Below, piece after piece: positions 1 through 9,284 of a stretch of 64,000 nucleotides of DNA (positions within the stretch are counted from its first letter, which is position 1; every line of letters begins with the position of its first letter). The notes under the pieces were generated by a model that was not told the origin of the DNA, did no database searches, and worked only from the letters and a program-made list of their open reading frames with translations. The translations under genes and the position numbers were made by a program. Source of the stretch: Dendrolimus kikuchii (lineage: Eukaryota; Arthropoda; Insecta; Lepidoptera; Lasiocampidae); assembly GCA_019925095.2 (NCBI GenBank), contig CM034395.1, positions 14,291,213 through 14,355,212 of the forward strand. Direction: 5' to 3'.

Positions 1-1474
1 ATCTGAAGATTCAAACATGCTATGCATGTGACCAACGCAATCTATTGACAATCGTTCTAACTATTAACAACGACTATAATTTGTTCAGGTGAAATAATGC
101 ACGCGAACACTTGCTATTTTGGTTCGCATTCTAGACACAATTTCATGAACCAAAAAATTATAGGCGTAATCCGTTAGATGTCGTTTTGCGGAGAAGCTGC
201 ATTTATTTGGTTATTTCGTTTTTTGAGTGATACAAAGATAATAATAATAACTATTTAGTGAAAGCATGGTCTTTAGACTTTATATTCGTAGCTTCTGAAT
301 TCCAAAAGATATCAAAATGAATACATAAAAATGTAATATAGGGTTTAAATAACAATTTTTTGTTTTAATTGTTATAAATTTCATTAAAATCAGTTCAGTT
401 GCTATAAAGCCCATTCAAGACAAACTTTAAGGCAGATTACTGAATATTTTTTTTAAACGTTTTAAATATTGCCATTGATTATAAAAGCACAGATACCTAT
501 TCCAATTTGATTAGTTTAGATATTACCAATTTTGGGGGTATTTATAACACCGAGATAACTTCTTGTTGAGAACGATAACAATTCTTTTTGGAGGTGGATG
601 ATATTGTTCCTGAAACTTTTTTAGAATCGTTGTGATTTGAAATTCGATGAAACGAAAATTCACACGAAAAAGAGATAAACACATAAAATTCAACCTTATT
701 TAATTCGAAATAAAACACATTTCTCTTTACCCGTTACTATTATTAATTTTCAATTTAAATAAAACTTAAAAGGTATCAATTGAATTTAAGCTCTATCCGT
801 GTACATTTAAGGCAGATATTCTTATAGACGTAGATCAAAGGAAATTGTGCGTAACAGTGCATTGAATTTTGACCGTTATGACAGTGATTTAAAGCGTTAT
901 TTAGATTGGATTTTTTGAATTAAAGTATGTGGACGGATGTGAGCTGAAGGTTTTTTTTTTACTAAGACGCTGGTCTGTCTAAGCATTCATACGCGGCAGA
1001 TTGCAGATGCAAGTGAAAATAACCAAATGACGTCGTTCGGATGGCACAGGCGCGAAGAACCCAAAGACGGAACCTCAGCGTGTCAACACATGCATGACAC
1101 ATCGATAATTTCCCGTAATGTGCACAAAATACCCTAAATATATTGGACTCGAGAACTGTTAAGAGACCCGATTCTTGAGTAGAGATTGAGGATTTCTGTG
1201 ATTAATCTTTTTGTTTAATTAATTAAATAATTAAAACAGGCAGAACTCAATGATACCATACAAATACTACCAACATCATTAATAATCGTTAAAGGGACTG
1301 TTTATTATTTCTGCAAGAGCCTATAAAATCAATTTCATCAAATCTGAATCTCTCTGAATGCTGAAAAATGAGTATAAAGTTTTCGTCATAGAAAATATAA
1401 CTTCATTAGGCTTGTTCTTGCTCGGTCACTGAACGGAGCGTTCCGTACTAGTACAATTTGTCAGATGTCCTAAT
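1..1474. other. AT-rich non-coding stretch with two short repeats
   Basis: No gene is recognisable. Two segments recur elsewhere in the window. Positions 413-461 match 5283-5332 in the same orientation, and 969-1029 match 4224-4286 in the opposite orientation. A short poly(T) run precedes the second. The rest shows only AT-rich sequence with stops in every frame. Confidence 0.6.
969..1029 (+). repeat. Inverted repeat copy 1 (partner at 4224-4286)
   Basis: About 60 bp align with the reverse complement of 4224-4286, with few mismatches. Both copies keep one short reading frame containing the peptide SYAADCRC, but here a stop follows directly. It could be a piece of an undescribed repeat family or of a duplicated exon. 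No family is recognised. Confidence 0.6.
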
Positions 1475-1677
1475 TCAGTCTTTTAGTACATTTAGTACAG
1501 TTTAGTACACTGAACGAATAAGAATTATATTTTGATTTTCCTCCATACTTTGCAGGCTTAGGGACTATCATTCTAATCAATATTTTAGTGCATTTAGTAC
1601 AGTTTAGTACACTGAATGAATAGTGAATTATATTTTGATTTTCCTTCATACTTTGCAGGCTTAGGACTGTCATTCTA
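1475..1677. repeat. Tandem duplication, two units of about 102 bp
   Basis: Units 1475-1576 and 1577-1677 align almost end to end. Both contain TTTAGTACAGTTTAGTACAC followed by an AT stretch and CTTTGCAGGCTTAGG. They differ by scattered substitutions and one or two indels. A short direct repeat (TTTAGTACA) is also present inside each unit. A locally recent segmental duplication is the simplest reading. Confidence 0.85.
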
Positions 1678-2143
1678 TTTTTTTTTTGTTATTATATATA
1701 TCTCTACGGACTCGAGTTCCGTACCCTTTTTTAATACTTAATTTCTATGAAAAATTTGAGTACACGCTTATTGTTTATTTTTGTTAGTGTATGTGACATT
1801 ATATGTAGTAATTTTTCTGTTTTGGTGTACCTTAAGAATAACTTAATATAATTTATTTAATTTTATTAAACTAACGTTTTAATAACTGAAACTTGATCAC
1901 GGAAGACTAATGTAGATTGTTGTAGCCTACCGCCAACTGTTATTATTTACATGCTGCTTCGCAACATGTTGGCTTGAAGGAAGAAACTCTTGCAAACATG
2001 TAGCAATGTATGTCGCGAAAACTTATATCTATACTTATATATATTGTCGTATTTAGTGCCATGTGTGTTGTTTTTTTCTTTTCTGTGCCTGGGTTATTAA
2101 TTTTTAGGCTCTTTGTGTGTCTTGGTTTGTTTGTGGAGTGTGG
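1678..2143 (-). mobile_element. 3' end of the helicase-bearing LINE family, minus strand
   Basis: Read on the minus strand, this segment matches the 3' untranslated part of the LINE at 5489-7324 (compare about 6960-7310). Shared landmarks are the ACGGACTCGAGTTCCGTAC block, TTGTTTATTTTTGTTAGTG and GTGCCATGTGTGTTG. The poly(T) at 1678-1687 is the poly(A) tail of the minus strand. A possible short target duplication ATTCTA flanks it at 1672-1677 and 2144-2149. Positions about 1905-2030 diverge from the other copy and instead resemble the foldback family near 62800 (CTGCTTCGCAACATGTTGG). No coding sequence remains, so this is a dead 5'-truncated copy. Confidence 0.75.
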
Positions 2144-2149
2144 ATTCTA

Positions 2150-2517
2150 ATTAATAACCGTTTATTTTTTACAAAGTTATTTATATATTAAAATATCTGT
2201 GATAGTTTTTTCTTAATGCATTATATAAGATATCAAAATTTTATAGATATTTGTCGGGTTATTTTTGAATCAGAATGTAACCATATCGTTGCCGCTCGTT
2301 CCAGTCAGAGTCAGCCGCGTTCCGTGTTTGTTGTGCGACAGTTCGTAGTATAGTACCAGTGACAAAGAATACATCGCGAATTCAGACTATTCTATACGAT
2401 CACAAACGACGAAGTACTAAATGAACGATGTCCTAAAACGGAGAAGGAATAGTTCGTTCAATTCAGTGTCGGGAAATTATTCCTTTTAGTACATAGTACA
2501 TGTACTACACAAGCTTA
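2150..2517. other. Non-coding stretch
   Basis: This is AT-rich sequence followed by a somewhat GC-richer block at about 2280-2500. I recognise neither coding potential nor a repeat family in it. Confidence 0.4.
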
Positions 2518-2745
2518 CTACAAATGCGCTGGGAGACTGGAGTCTCTCTCTTAAGGGAGACTGGAACCTGGTCACTAATGCCGGAACACAACTTAAAGTT
2601 GTTATGGCGACATACTTTAGACCAGGGCTGGTAGCCATCCAGGCGGGCGAATCCCTCCTACCTAGCTATGGGTTGTTTTGTCGCCTCTTACGACAGGCCG
2701 CCCGGCCGCAGGAAATTGTATACTTTCTCCGTTCCTGCACGGATA
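2518..2745 (+). repeat. SINE-like repeat family A, 5'-truncated copy
   Basis: The copy matches the body and 3' end of the fuller copies at 12313-12625 and 37411-37727. It runs from CTACAAATGCGCT through GGAGACTGGAACCTGGT, TTGTCGCCTCTTACGACAGG and GCCCGGCCGCAGGAAATT to the end CCTGCACGGATA. The head (poly(T) plus a GGCCCACCTGATGGAAAGC-type segment) is missing. The small reading frame across it is fortuitous, because it runs through a repeat found in all orientations. Confidence 0.8.
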
Positions 2746-3214
2746 GAACCCTTTGTTATAAAACTGTTGTTTCTACTGAATGCCTACTTTCTCTTTTTAA
2801 TCCAAAATATCATTATCAAAATGAATTAGGCAATTGAATATTTTTTGGATTTCAATTATTTCTTCCACATGTATCCAAAATCTGAATGTGTGGCTTTTGC
2901 GTTTAAAATATTGCAAAACATTATTATAGAAAACTCTCTTTAAATACAAATATTCTCAGAATTACTTTAAACTAAAATAGCAAAAAGAACAAATGAACTA
3001 TTTTCCATCTTATTTATTTACATGAATTTGTTGATATATAGCGAAATCGCTCTAACAGTTTCCTGCATGTGACTTTGTCTGTCTTATCGATGACAGAATG
3101 ATAATGTTCCGACAAAATTTCACTCGCACACGACACCCACGGGTCCCGTTCCTACGTGCACCGCATATGATCGCGCGTGGCGGTATAACGACTGGTGGTA
3201 AGCTGTATTTTAAA
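2746..3214. other. AT-rich non-coding stretch
   Basis: The stretch is mostly AT-rich. A GC-richer block at 3120-3190 precedes the MADF-like fragment in the same open frame, but its sequence resembles no domain I know. Confidence 0.4.
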
Positions 3215-3301
3215 ATGGATAAATTCGTTAAAGAAAATCACGAAGTTTTGACTGAATTAGTACGATACAATGCTGTATTATATGATGCATCGGACAAATA
3301 G
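3215..3301 (+). pseudogene. Truncated MADF-domain-like N-terminus
   Basis: An ATG opens a 28-codon peptide containing ELVRYNAVLYDASDK before a stop. MADF domains (Myb/SANT-like DNA-binding modules in insect transcription factors and in PIF/Harbinger transposon partner proteins) typically begin with a helix followed by a motif of the form LI-x-x-V-x-x-x-P-x-LYD. The fit is to the first 20-25 residues only. The remaining helices, about 60 residues, are absent, and AAATAG ends the frame where a D-x-x-YKD continuation would be expected. An open frame continues upstream to 3098 but shows no recognisable domain. It could be a first exon missing its donor, or a decayed transposon gene. No gene symbol can be given. 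Confidence 0.45.
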
Positions 3302-3802
3302 TAAACAAACAGTTCCATATGCATAAAATTTGTAAACCTTTGAATGTTCCTGGAAGGTTTTTATACTAAAAATAAGAACTGGCAAATTGACCGATTTTAT
3401 CAATGTGTGCATTGTTTGACGCCCGAGCTCAACTAATCCATCATCATCAGCATCCAGAGTTTTATTTGTTTCCTTTTATATTTTGTGTCTATGTATGTAC
3501 GCAGTTTTTGTATAATTTTTCTGATGCATCGTAGAAAAAACTATAATTTTATGTTTCTTTTCGGCAACTTTGTATTTTAAACGCAGGTCTTAATATCCGC
3601 GTATATACTCGGCGAGTGACTGAATATTATCATTATATTTTCATGGGCCATAGCCGGCGAGACGGATGATAAAGAACCTTTTAATGTCAACATTATGCTA
3701 CTGCTTCATCTGAGCTAATGTTATAATTATTGCCCGTTTCACGATGTAGCGATGGATTTAGTGCGTAATTTGAAATATGATATTGTTATTAATTATGAAT
3801 GA

Positions 3803-4145
3803 AATATTGACAGATAACATGTACCTATATATGTATACACACTAATGTAGCTATTCGTTAACGGCGTCATTTTTAACGTTATAAAAAAGGCGCATTTGAC
3901 CACAGTCTAACTATAACATAATGGCAAGTGAATTTATCGTAACATAAATTCAAATTCATTCAAAAAAAGTTAAATAGATGTAGGTTTATTTGGACTGATA
4001 TTTATTTATGCAATAGGGAAGGTGGTGAAGGTTAAGGCAATTTTTGGAATTACGGCATTATTAATGACGTTAAATATTGACTAATAACGTATGTTTAAAC
4101 ACTAATGCGGCTATTCGTTAACGGCTTTATTTTTAATGCTTTAAA
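3803..4145. repeat. Pair of diverged direct repeats
   Basis: The units lie at 3803-3885 and 4073-4145. Both read GAAATATTGA-type sequence, then ACACTAATG, then GCTATTCGTTAACGGC, then an AT run. They start about 270 bp apart. They may be the ends of one element or a decayed tandem array. Confidence 0.6.
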
Positions 4146-4223
4146 TAATACGTACTCGGTCACAACCTAAATAACAGCACCACAATAATTCGCGTAGTAT
4201 ATAAACGAGACGTATCCAAGCAG

Positions 4224-4286
4224 CATTCGGCTATTTTCGCCTGCATCTGCAATCTGCCGCGTATGACTCCTTAGACAGACCAGTGC
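4224..4286 (-). repeat. Inverted repeat copy 2 (partner at 969-1029)
   Basis: This is the reverse complement of 969-1029 with a handful of differences. On the minus strand the same reading frame is kept (peptide SYAADCRC). In this copy it continues two codons further and has a longer open frame upstream. Confidence 0.6.
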
Positions 4287-5344
4287 CTAACTCGTTGTTT
4301 ATTGAAACTGGGATCCTGATTCCCATTTCCAGCAGGGTACATTTAACAACTTTGCGATATTTAAGCTCTGATCTGAAAGTATGAAATCGGCCCCAGAATA
4401 ATAAGTTCTGCATTACCCATGACACAAGAGTTAAGCCGATATAATACGGTTTTCGGACTTTTAATTGGAACGAATCAGCCAAAATGATCCATATAAACGT
4501 AAACTTAAACCATTCATTGAATACCGTCATTCAGAGCGTTCGTCAATTCTGAACGTTTCAACCAAGTGGATTCAATTAGGTTGATACTTCTAACATCAGC
4601 ATTACCTGCTTAATTTTGAAGTACCTAAGTATACTTACAATGTGCGTATTTAACTAATATTATATTTACATATTTATTATTACTACCTCTGTCTGTGTCT
4701 TCTTTCACGGTACGATAATTACCTACATTCGTAATATCTTCTGAACTACCCAAGATATCGAAATAGACATACACGAAAACGATTACTTTTATATATTTTT
4801 TAGAAGAATGATTTTTTTTTAATTCATGTGATATTTGCTTCAGTTCTTACATAAAAACATACATGACGCGCCACTGGGTAGCAATTACTCAAACACTGAC
4901 TCCAGAGTAGTTCAAAACCAATATTAGTTACACAGTAAAAAACTCCAATACAAAAACATTTAACTTGTTTAACATCATAGTTGATAAGCTCCCTTGTGAT
5001 GTGGGTGCTGTACAAAAAGGATATTTGGAGCGCTCAACCCGTAAGCGGGTAAACTGTGGGAAATACCGTGACTGTGTTTATAGGGTTACCAGACATCAGA
5101 TATTTTCCGAAGATATCCGATAGTAAAGTGTTTGTCATACTTGCGGAAAGAGTTGTAATCTATCCGCTAAAAATGTGTATAATACAGATGAAAAAAACAG
5201 AAATATAGTTAGTTAAATATATCTATGATATTATAAAATCCTAAACATGTCGTATCTGTACATTAAAGCCATTTAAAAAGAAATTCAAGACAAACTTTCA
5301 GACAGATTATTGAACAATTTTTTTTAAACGTTCGCTTTTTTGAA

Positions 5345-5488
5345 TTATAAAATAATTAAAAATACAATACAGCTTAACTTAAAAATAAACTACAAATTAT
5401 ACTATATTAAAAACTAAAACTAAATAAAAAGGGGATAAATAGCTAAAAATAAAATATTGGTCCCAAACTACTGTCACTTACCGGGAAC
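5345..5488 (-). pseudogene. 3' end of a nuclease-type retroelement, interrupted by a LINE
   Basis: On the minus strand, 5488 down to 5443 encodes the last residues of an ORF ending GPIFYF and a TAG stop. Positions 5442-5345 match its 3' untranslated region. The same codons and UTR lie on the plus strand at about 22601-22700, where the C-terminus reads GPIFYL before TAA. The upstream part of this same copy lies at 7338-7512 on the other side of the inserted helicase LINE. The two parts once formed one continuous fragment, and the GGGAAC at 5483-5488 is one half of the interrupted GGGAACGTTCCC. Confidence 0.8.
5476..5488. repeat. Left target-site duplication, 13 bp
   Basis: The sequence ACTTACCGGGAAC is repeated exactly at 7325-7337. 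The two copies bracket the LINE that begins at 5489. The unoccupied paralogue at 22598-22609 shows GGGAACGTTCCC uninterrupted, which confirms that the second copy arose on insertion. Confidence 0.92.
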
Positions 5489-6763
5489 ATGAAGATAGGC
5501 CAAACCATCCTGGATACCTATAAACTGGGAATTGACAGACTTCTAAAGAACGGACTCGAGGCCGCGGAGGCAGCCGTGTACGACAACGCCACGTCCACTG
5601 TACTAGCGGGAGACATGGCGGGCGAGTATATGGCAGCCTACAACGCAACAGGCGGCTTAGTGACTTTGGATGAGGACAAGACGGAGAGAGGGAGTGAGAA
5701 ACCTTGTTTCAACATTCCCTCTAATGATCCTGTGGTCGTGGTGATGAAGTACACAAGGATTATGCTGGACGACAGGATCTCGGAAAAGGCCAAAACCTTG
5801 ACCGAGATCTCTGCCGGCGGCGAACCCTTCGACAAGTGGACCGTCCCGGAGATCACATGGATCAATGGCGTCCCCGGCTGCGGCAAAACAACAGCGATGC
5901 TCCGTGCCTTCGAGAAAGATGAAGACATGGTCATCACAGCCACAAAAAAATCCGCAGAAGAAATCCGGGAGAAGTTACAGCCCATCCTAGGAGCCGATGC
6001 GAAGGCTAGAGTGCGGACTATGGCATCGTTCATAGTCAACGGTCTAACTTCCAACTTTAGACCCAAACGCCTCATAGTCGATGAAGCACTCATGAGCCAT
6101 TTCGGCTCTATATTCATGGCATCGCGCCTAGCAGGAGCGGCGTACCTCACTCTCATGGGCAACATAAACCAAATGCCCTTCATAGACAGGAACGACTTGT
6201 TCCCCATGCTATATCACCGCCCTACACCCTCGGCGAAAATCACCCGAGAACAGCTCTGTACACACCGAAATCTACTAGACGTAGCATATGCCATGAGTGA
6301 TGTATACTCAGGCATATACTCGTCCAAAAATCAAGCTCGTTCCCTGGAACTCAAACGGTACTCGCGAGGACGCATACCCACAGAATTTGCCAATACTCTT
6401 TATCTAACTCACACGCAGTCAGAGAAAGAGAGCCTAATAAAACTAGGCTGTGGTAAGGGCAAAGGGTCATGCGTTCAAACGATACACGAGGCCCAGGGTC
6501 TTACCTTCGAGACAGTGGTGATCGTGAGGTCCAAATCCAACAAGATCGACCTGTACAAGAGCATCCCTCATGCGGTCGTGGCGATTTCGCGGCACACGGG
6601 TAAATGTATTTACTACACAGCCGTGTGCGAAGAGGACGCTACCGCCACCTTCGTCCTTAAAGCGGAGAAAGCCACAGCCGATGAGATCAGGGATTATAAT
6701 ATAAAAATGGCGATACGCATGAGAGACAAGACGGTGGTCCAACACCTAATGGAGGGCCAATAA
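5489..6763 (+). CDS. Virus-type superfamily 1 helicase domain, C-terminal part of a LINE ORF2
   Basis: The 424-residue frame is uninterrupted. Residues 1-120 are a linker without a recognised domain. Residues 123-380 show the ordered motifs of alphavirus-like/tobamovirus-type SF1 helicases. These are Walker A GVPGCGKTT (127-135), a Ia-like segment near 149-160, Walker B VDEA (197-200), motif III GNINQ (224-228), motif V TIHEAQGLTF (331-340) and motif VI VAISRHTGK (364-372). These enzymes use NTP hydrolysis to unwind RNA or DNA. In a LINE the domain might act on RNA-DNA hybrids during reverse transcription, but that is inference. The motif III residue that is usually D (GDxxQ) is N here. The ATG falls exactly at the insertion junction, so it is probably an internal methionine of a longer ORF2 lost by 5' truncation. 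The frame stays open upstream only to 5453, through unrelated host sequence. A free viral integration is the alternative, but the poly(A), 3' UTR, second copy and duplication favour a LINE. Confidence 0.85.
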   Translation: MKIGQTILDTYKLGIDRLLKNGLEAAEAAVYDNATSTVLAGDMAGEYMAAYNATGGLVTLDEDKTERGSEKPCFNIPSNDPVVVVMKYTRIMLDDRISEKAKTLTEISAGGEPFDKWTVPEITWINGVPGCGKTTAMLRAFEKDEDMVITATKKSAEEIREKLQPILGADAKARVRTMASFIVNGLTSNFRPKRLIVDEALMSHFGSIFMASRLAGAAYLTLMGNINQMPFIDRNDLFPMLYHRPTPSAKITREQLCTHRNLLDVAYAMSDVYSGIYSSKNQARSLELKRYSRGRIPTEFANTLYLTHTQSEKESLIKLGCGKGKGSCVQTIHEAQGLTFETVVIVRSKSNKIDLYKSIPHAVVAISRHTGKCIYYTAVCEEDATATFVLKAEKATADEIRDYNIKMAIRMRDKTVVQHLMEGQ

Positions 6764-7324
6764 TCCCCCTCCTAAACCATCCATCATCATCAACACCAAC
6801 TGAAAATTTTTCATGTCACAACAATTAAACAATAAATTATGACACCACACAAAGTCACAAACACATAACTAACAATAAAACTTATACACATACTCAAACC
6901 AACGCGCACTACCATCGCATTGCATTACACACACACTTCACAAACAAACCAAGAGACACAAAGAGCCTAGAAATTAATAACCCAAGGCACAGAAGAGAAA
7001 AAAACCAACACACATGGCACTAGATAGGACTACATATAAGTATAGATATAAGGCCAACACTGCGCCTGCACTTCCTCACAACACCAGCATGTAACAGATA
7101 CACTCTACATTAGTATAAGTTTAGTATTAAAAATAGGATAAATTAATATAATAAGTTAATCTTAAGGTACACTATAACATATAAATCACTAAATTAATGT
7201 CACACACTAACAAAAATAAACAATAAGCGTGTATGGATTCTAAAATCTTTCATAGAAATTAAGTAGTAAAAAAAGGTACGGAACTCGAGCCCGTAGAGAT
7301 GTTAAGAAAAAAAAAAAAGAAAAA
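6764..7324 (+). other. 3' untranslated region and A-tail of the helicase LINE
   Basis: The region follows the TAA stop. It is AC-rich on the plus strand and contains CCATCATCATCAACACCAAC just after the stop, a GGTACGGAACTCGAGCCCGT block (7275-7294) and a terminal A-run. About 6960-7310 are shared with 1678-2143. No further coding sequence was seen. Confidence 0.8.
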
Positions 7325-7337
7325 ACTTACCGGGAAC
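7325..7337. repeat. Right target-site duplication, 13 bp
   Basis: The sequence is identical to 5476-5488 and directly follows the A-tail of the LINE. It continues into GTTCCC, completing the original target. Confidence 0.92.
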
Positions 7338-7512
7338 GTTCCCAAAAGACTGGCGGAGTTGCCACGTTGTATAGCAACGCCTAATGTTTGAGCAAAATAG
7401 ACCCCATTTTCTGGTCGCGTGTTACATCTACTAAACGTTTGGCGGCGTCACGGTAAAGCTTTAGAGCGTGGGACCGCAGCAATGCCTGTAGCCAGAGACT
7501 TGCTCTCAACGT
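7338..7512 (-). pseudogene. Upstream half of the interrupted nuclease-type retroelement
   Basis: Read on the minus strand this encodes KRLVDVTRDQK, then YFAQTLGVAIQRGNSASLLG, then a short tail. The last segment matches the C-terminus encoded at 9785-10201 (YFAQQISIAIQRGNAASLLG). The two parts are out of frame with each other, so a 1-bp indel lies between them. Before that the match fades into non-coding sequence. It joins 5488 across the LINE insertion. Confidence 0.8.
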
Positions 7513-7670
7513 TTGCACGTTGGGAGTCAGCTAGCTATATATACATAATGATATCAAGTATTTAAATACCGTAGAATTTCTACAAAGTTTAAATAATGCT
7601 CACATTTATCGTGTAAGTATTTAAACAAGCGTCATTTAGGTGATGTGAGTGTAAAGGTGTACTTATTATC

Positions 7671-7965
7671 CCTATTAATATTATAAATGCGAAAGTAACT
7701 CTGTCTGTCTGTCTGTTCCGTTCTCATGGAAAAACTACTAAACCCATTTGGCTGAAACTCAGTATATATATATTTTCGATACCGAGGATGAACATAAGAT
7801 ACTTACTTTTATCCCGAAAAATGGGATAGTTTCCGGGATAAAAGTATATTAGTCTCTCTGTTTGTTATCCTTTTATGGAAAGACTATTGGACGGATTTGG
7901 ATGAAATTCGGTATATATGTAATACAAGAGTTTACCCCACGGCTCTACCGCAGGTCAAACTCTAG
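7671..7965 (-). repeat. Dispersed repeat ending in TTCGCATTTATAATATTA (minus strand)
   Basis: The repeat has the left boundary motif CTATTAATATTATAAATGCG followed by CTGTCTGTCTGTCTG and a segment on 'gctgaaactcagtata'. A related copy lies on the plus strand at 17170-17361, with the same end in the opposite orientation. This motif is widely dispersed in lepidopteran DNA. The parent element is not identified here. Confidence 0.6.
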
Positions 7966-8383
7966 TTCTTCATAATTATTTCTCAGGAAAATCCAAAATT
8001 TGATAGAAAATTTAATTTTGACATGGCAACCCTTCAAGAACACATCAAAACCAGGTATTTGCTATTCCCTAAATGCCTTAATTTTTTGTTGTTGGCAACA
8101 TTTCACAACAACTCCTCGTTTATATAATGCCCACTTGCCACGGCAGCAAGTAGGAAAGAGGCGAGGGAATGTTGTATTTATATAGGTACATATACTCGCG
8201 CTGCTCATTTCTCATTTCCCTCTCCTTTTTACGAAATTTAAAGGACAGACGGATGCATATACAATTGCATAAAAATAAAGAGTGTCAATCACAAAATATT
8301 TATTCCAACTGTCACTTATTTTTGTCAGTTCGCTCGCAAGTAATAAATTACCTTGTGCAACGTGTTGCTAAAAACGCAAAATT
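7966..8383. other. Non-coding stretch before the mariner remnant
   Basis: No recognised repeat or gene was seen. Any 5' terminal repeat of the mariner should lie here, but I could not pair one with a 3' end. Confidence 0.35.
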
Positions 8384-9284
8384 ATGGATAAAAGTAAGTT
8401 ACGTGTAGTTATAAATATCTTAGCTTGTAAAAATGTCTACGACAGAAATTATTTCGAACATTCAGCAGACATTAGGGATGATGCTGTACCCTATTCTACG
8501 GTCGCGTACTGGGTGGCTGAATTAAAAAGAGGTAGATCAAACTTTAAAGATGACCCGTATTCTAGGTGGCTTTCAACCGATACGGAAGAAAATGTCAAAA
8601 AGGTTGAGAATCTGGTTTTAGGAGATAAAATAATAATTATAAAACATATAGCTGAGATCCTAAAGATATCTTATAGCGTTCAATCATAGAGTACATCAAT
8701 ATAAGCAATATACGAAGGAGACGTTCTATCCATTTTAATTGATTGGGGAAATATGCATAAACGCGGGACGAGAAAATGACACGTTGTTTACTATTCAAAG
8801 ACTTTAAATATGGTTTGCTATGGTATAATAACGACACTAAAATCATCGGCAAGCTATCATTTAGGCAAAAAATTAATAAACAATACAATTAATTATGTTA
8901 AATACGTGCGTCATATCGATAGAAATAATGTTCAATGTTAGCGTGACGACTTACCTACTAATTATAATAAAAACAAAATTACTTATTTAATTTCGGGATT
9001 AGTCTGCAAATGTAACTTACGAAATAACCAAAATAATTAATAATTATAATATTAATTACCTATTACGCCATTGCTAAAAATCATCAATCACCATATTTGT
9101 AATTTAGTTAAATTAAAAAAAGGAAATTCGTGAAACTAAATTTCACGATAATGACGCGGTTATGGCTGCCGTAGAGGAATTTTACGAGACTCAAGAAAAA
9201 CTATTGTTTTCGCAAGGAAAAAAGAAGTTAGAAACGCGCTATTCTAAGTGCATTGCAGTGGTGGGAGATTATGTACAAAAATAA
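8384..9284 (+). pseudogene. Decayed mariner-family transposase
   Basis: Positions 8384-8689 encode 101 residues resembling the N-terminal paired helix-turn-helix domain of mariner transposases. A segment STVAYWVAELKRGRSNFKDD fits the usual 'ATV-W--EFKRGR-S--D' linker, followed by KHIAEILKISY of the second helix-turn-helix. Positions 9141-9284 encode a C-terminal match, VMAAVEEFYETQEKL followed by RYSKCIAVVGDYVQK and a stop, typical of mariner ends. Between them (8690-9140) the DDE catalytic core is not recognisable, so the core is deleted or heavily mutated. The protein would be inactive. Terminal inverted repeats were not found. Confidence 0.7.

Larger units (their letters stand above)
3302..5342. 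other. AT-rich non-coding stretch with short repeat copies
   Basis: I see no protein-like frame of note. Positions 3803-3885 and 4073-4145 are diverged direct repeats sharing ACACTAATG and GCTATTCGTTAACGGC. Positions 4224-4286 are the inverted partner of 969-1029, and 5283-5332 repeat 413-461. A 99-codon minus-strand frame (4231-4530) overlaps the inverted repeat and has no recognisable domain. Confidence 0.5.
5489..7324 (+). mobile_element. 5'-truncated LINE carrying a virus-type SF1 helicase
   Basis: The inserted segment starts at the junction with the 13-bp duplication. It holds a 424-codon ORF (5489-6763), about 540 bp of 3' untranslated sequence and a poly(A)-rich tail (about 7306-7324). 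It ends at the second copy of the duplication. Truncation at the 5' end, a 3' A-tail and a target duplication of about 13 bp are hallmarks of target-primed reverse transcription. A second copy of its 3' end lies inverted at 1678-2143. As I recall the literature, insect R1-clade LINEs with a C-terminal helicase domain related to plant-virus (tobamovirus-type) helicases have been reported, and this copy fits that description. No reverse transcriptase or endonuclease is left here, so assignment to R1 is inference. Confidence 0.85.

Noticed and set aside
5638..6207. 189-codon minus-strand open frame opposite the helicase
   Set aside because: It is antisense to an ORF with all SF1 motifs and has no domain of its own, so it is a shadow frame.
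5489..6763. Direct integration of a free RNA virus genome
   Set aside because: The 3' UTR and poly(A), a second genomic copy of that UTR, 5' truncation and a 13-bp target duplication fit retrotransposition of a LINE better. The junction falls exactly at the start of the frame.
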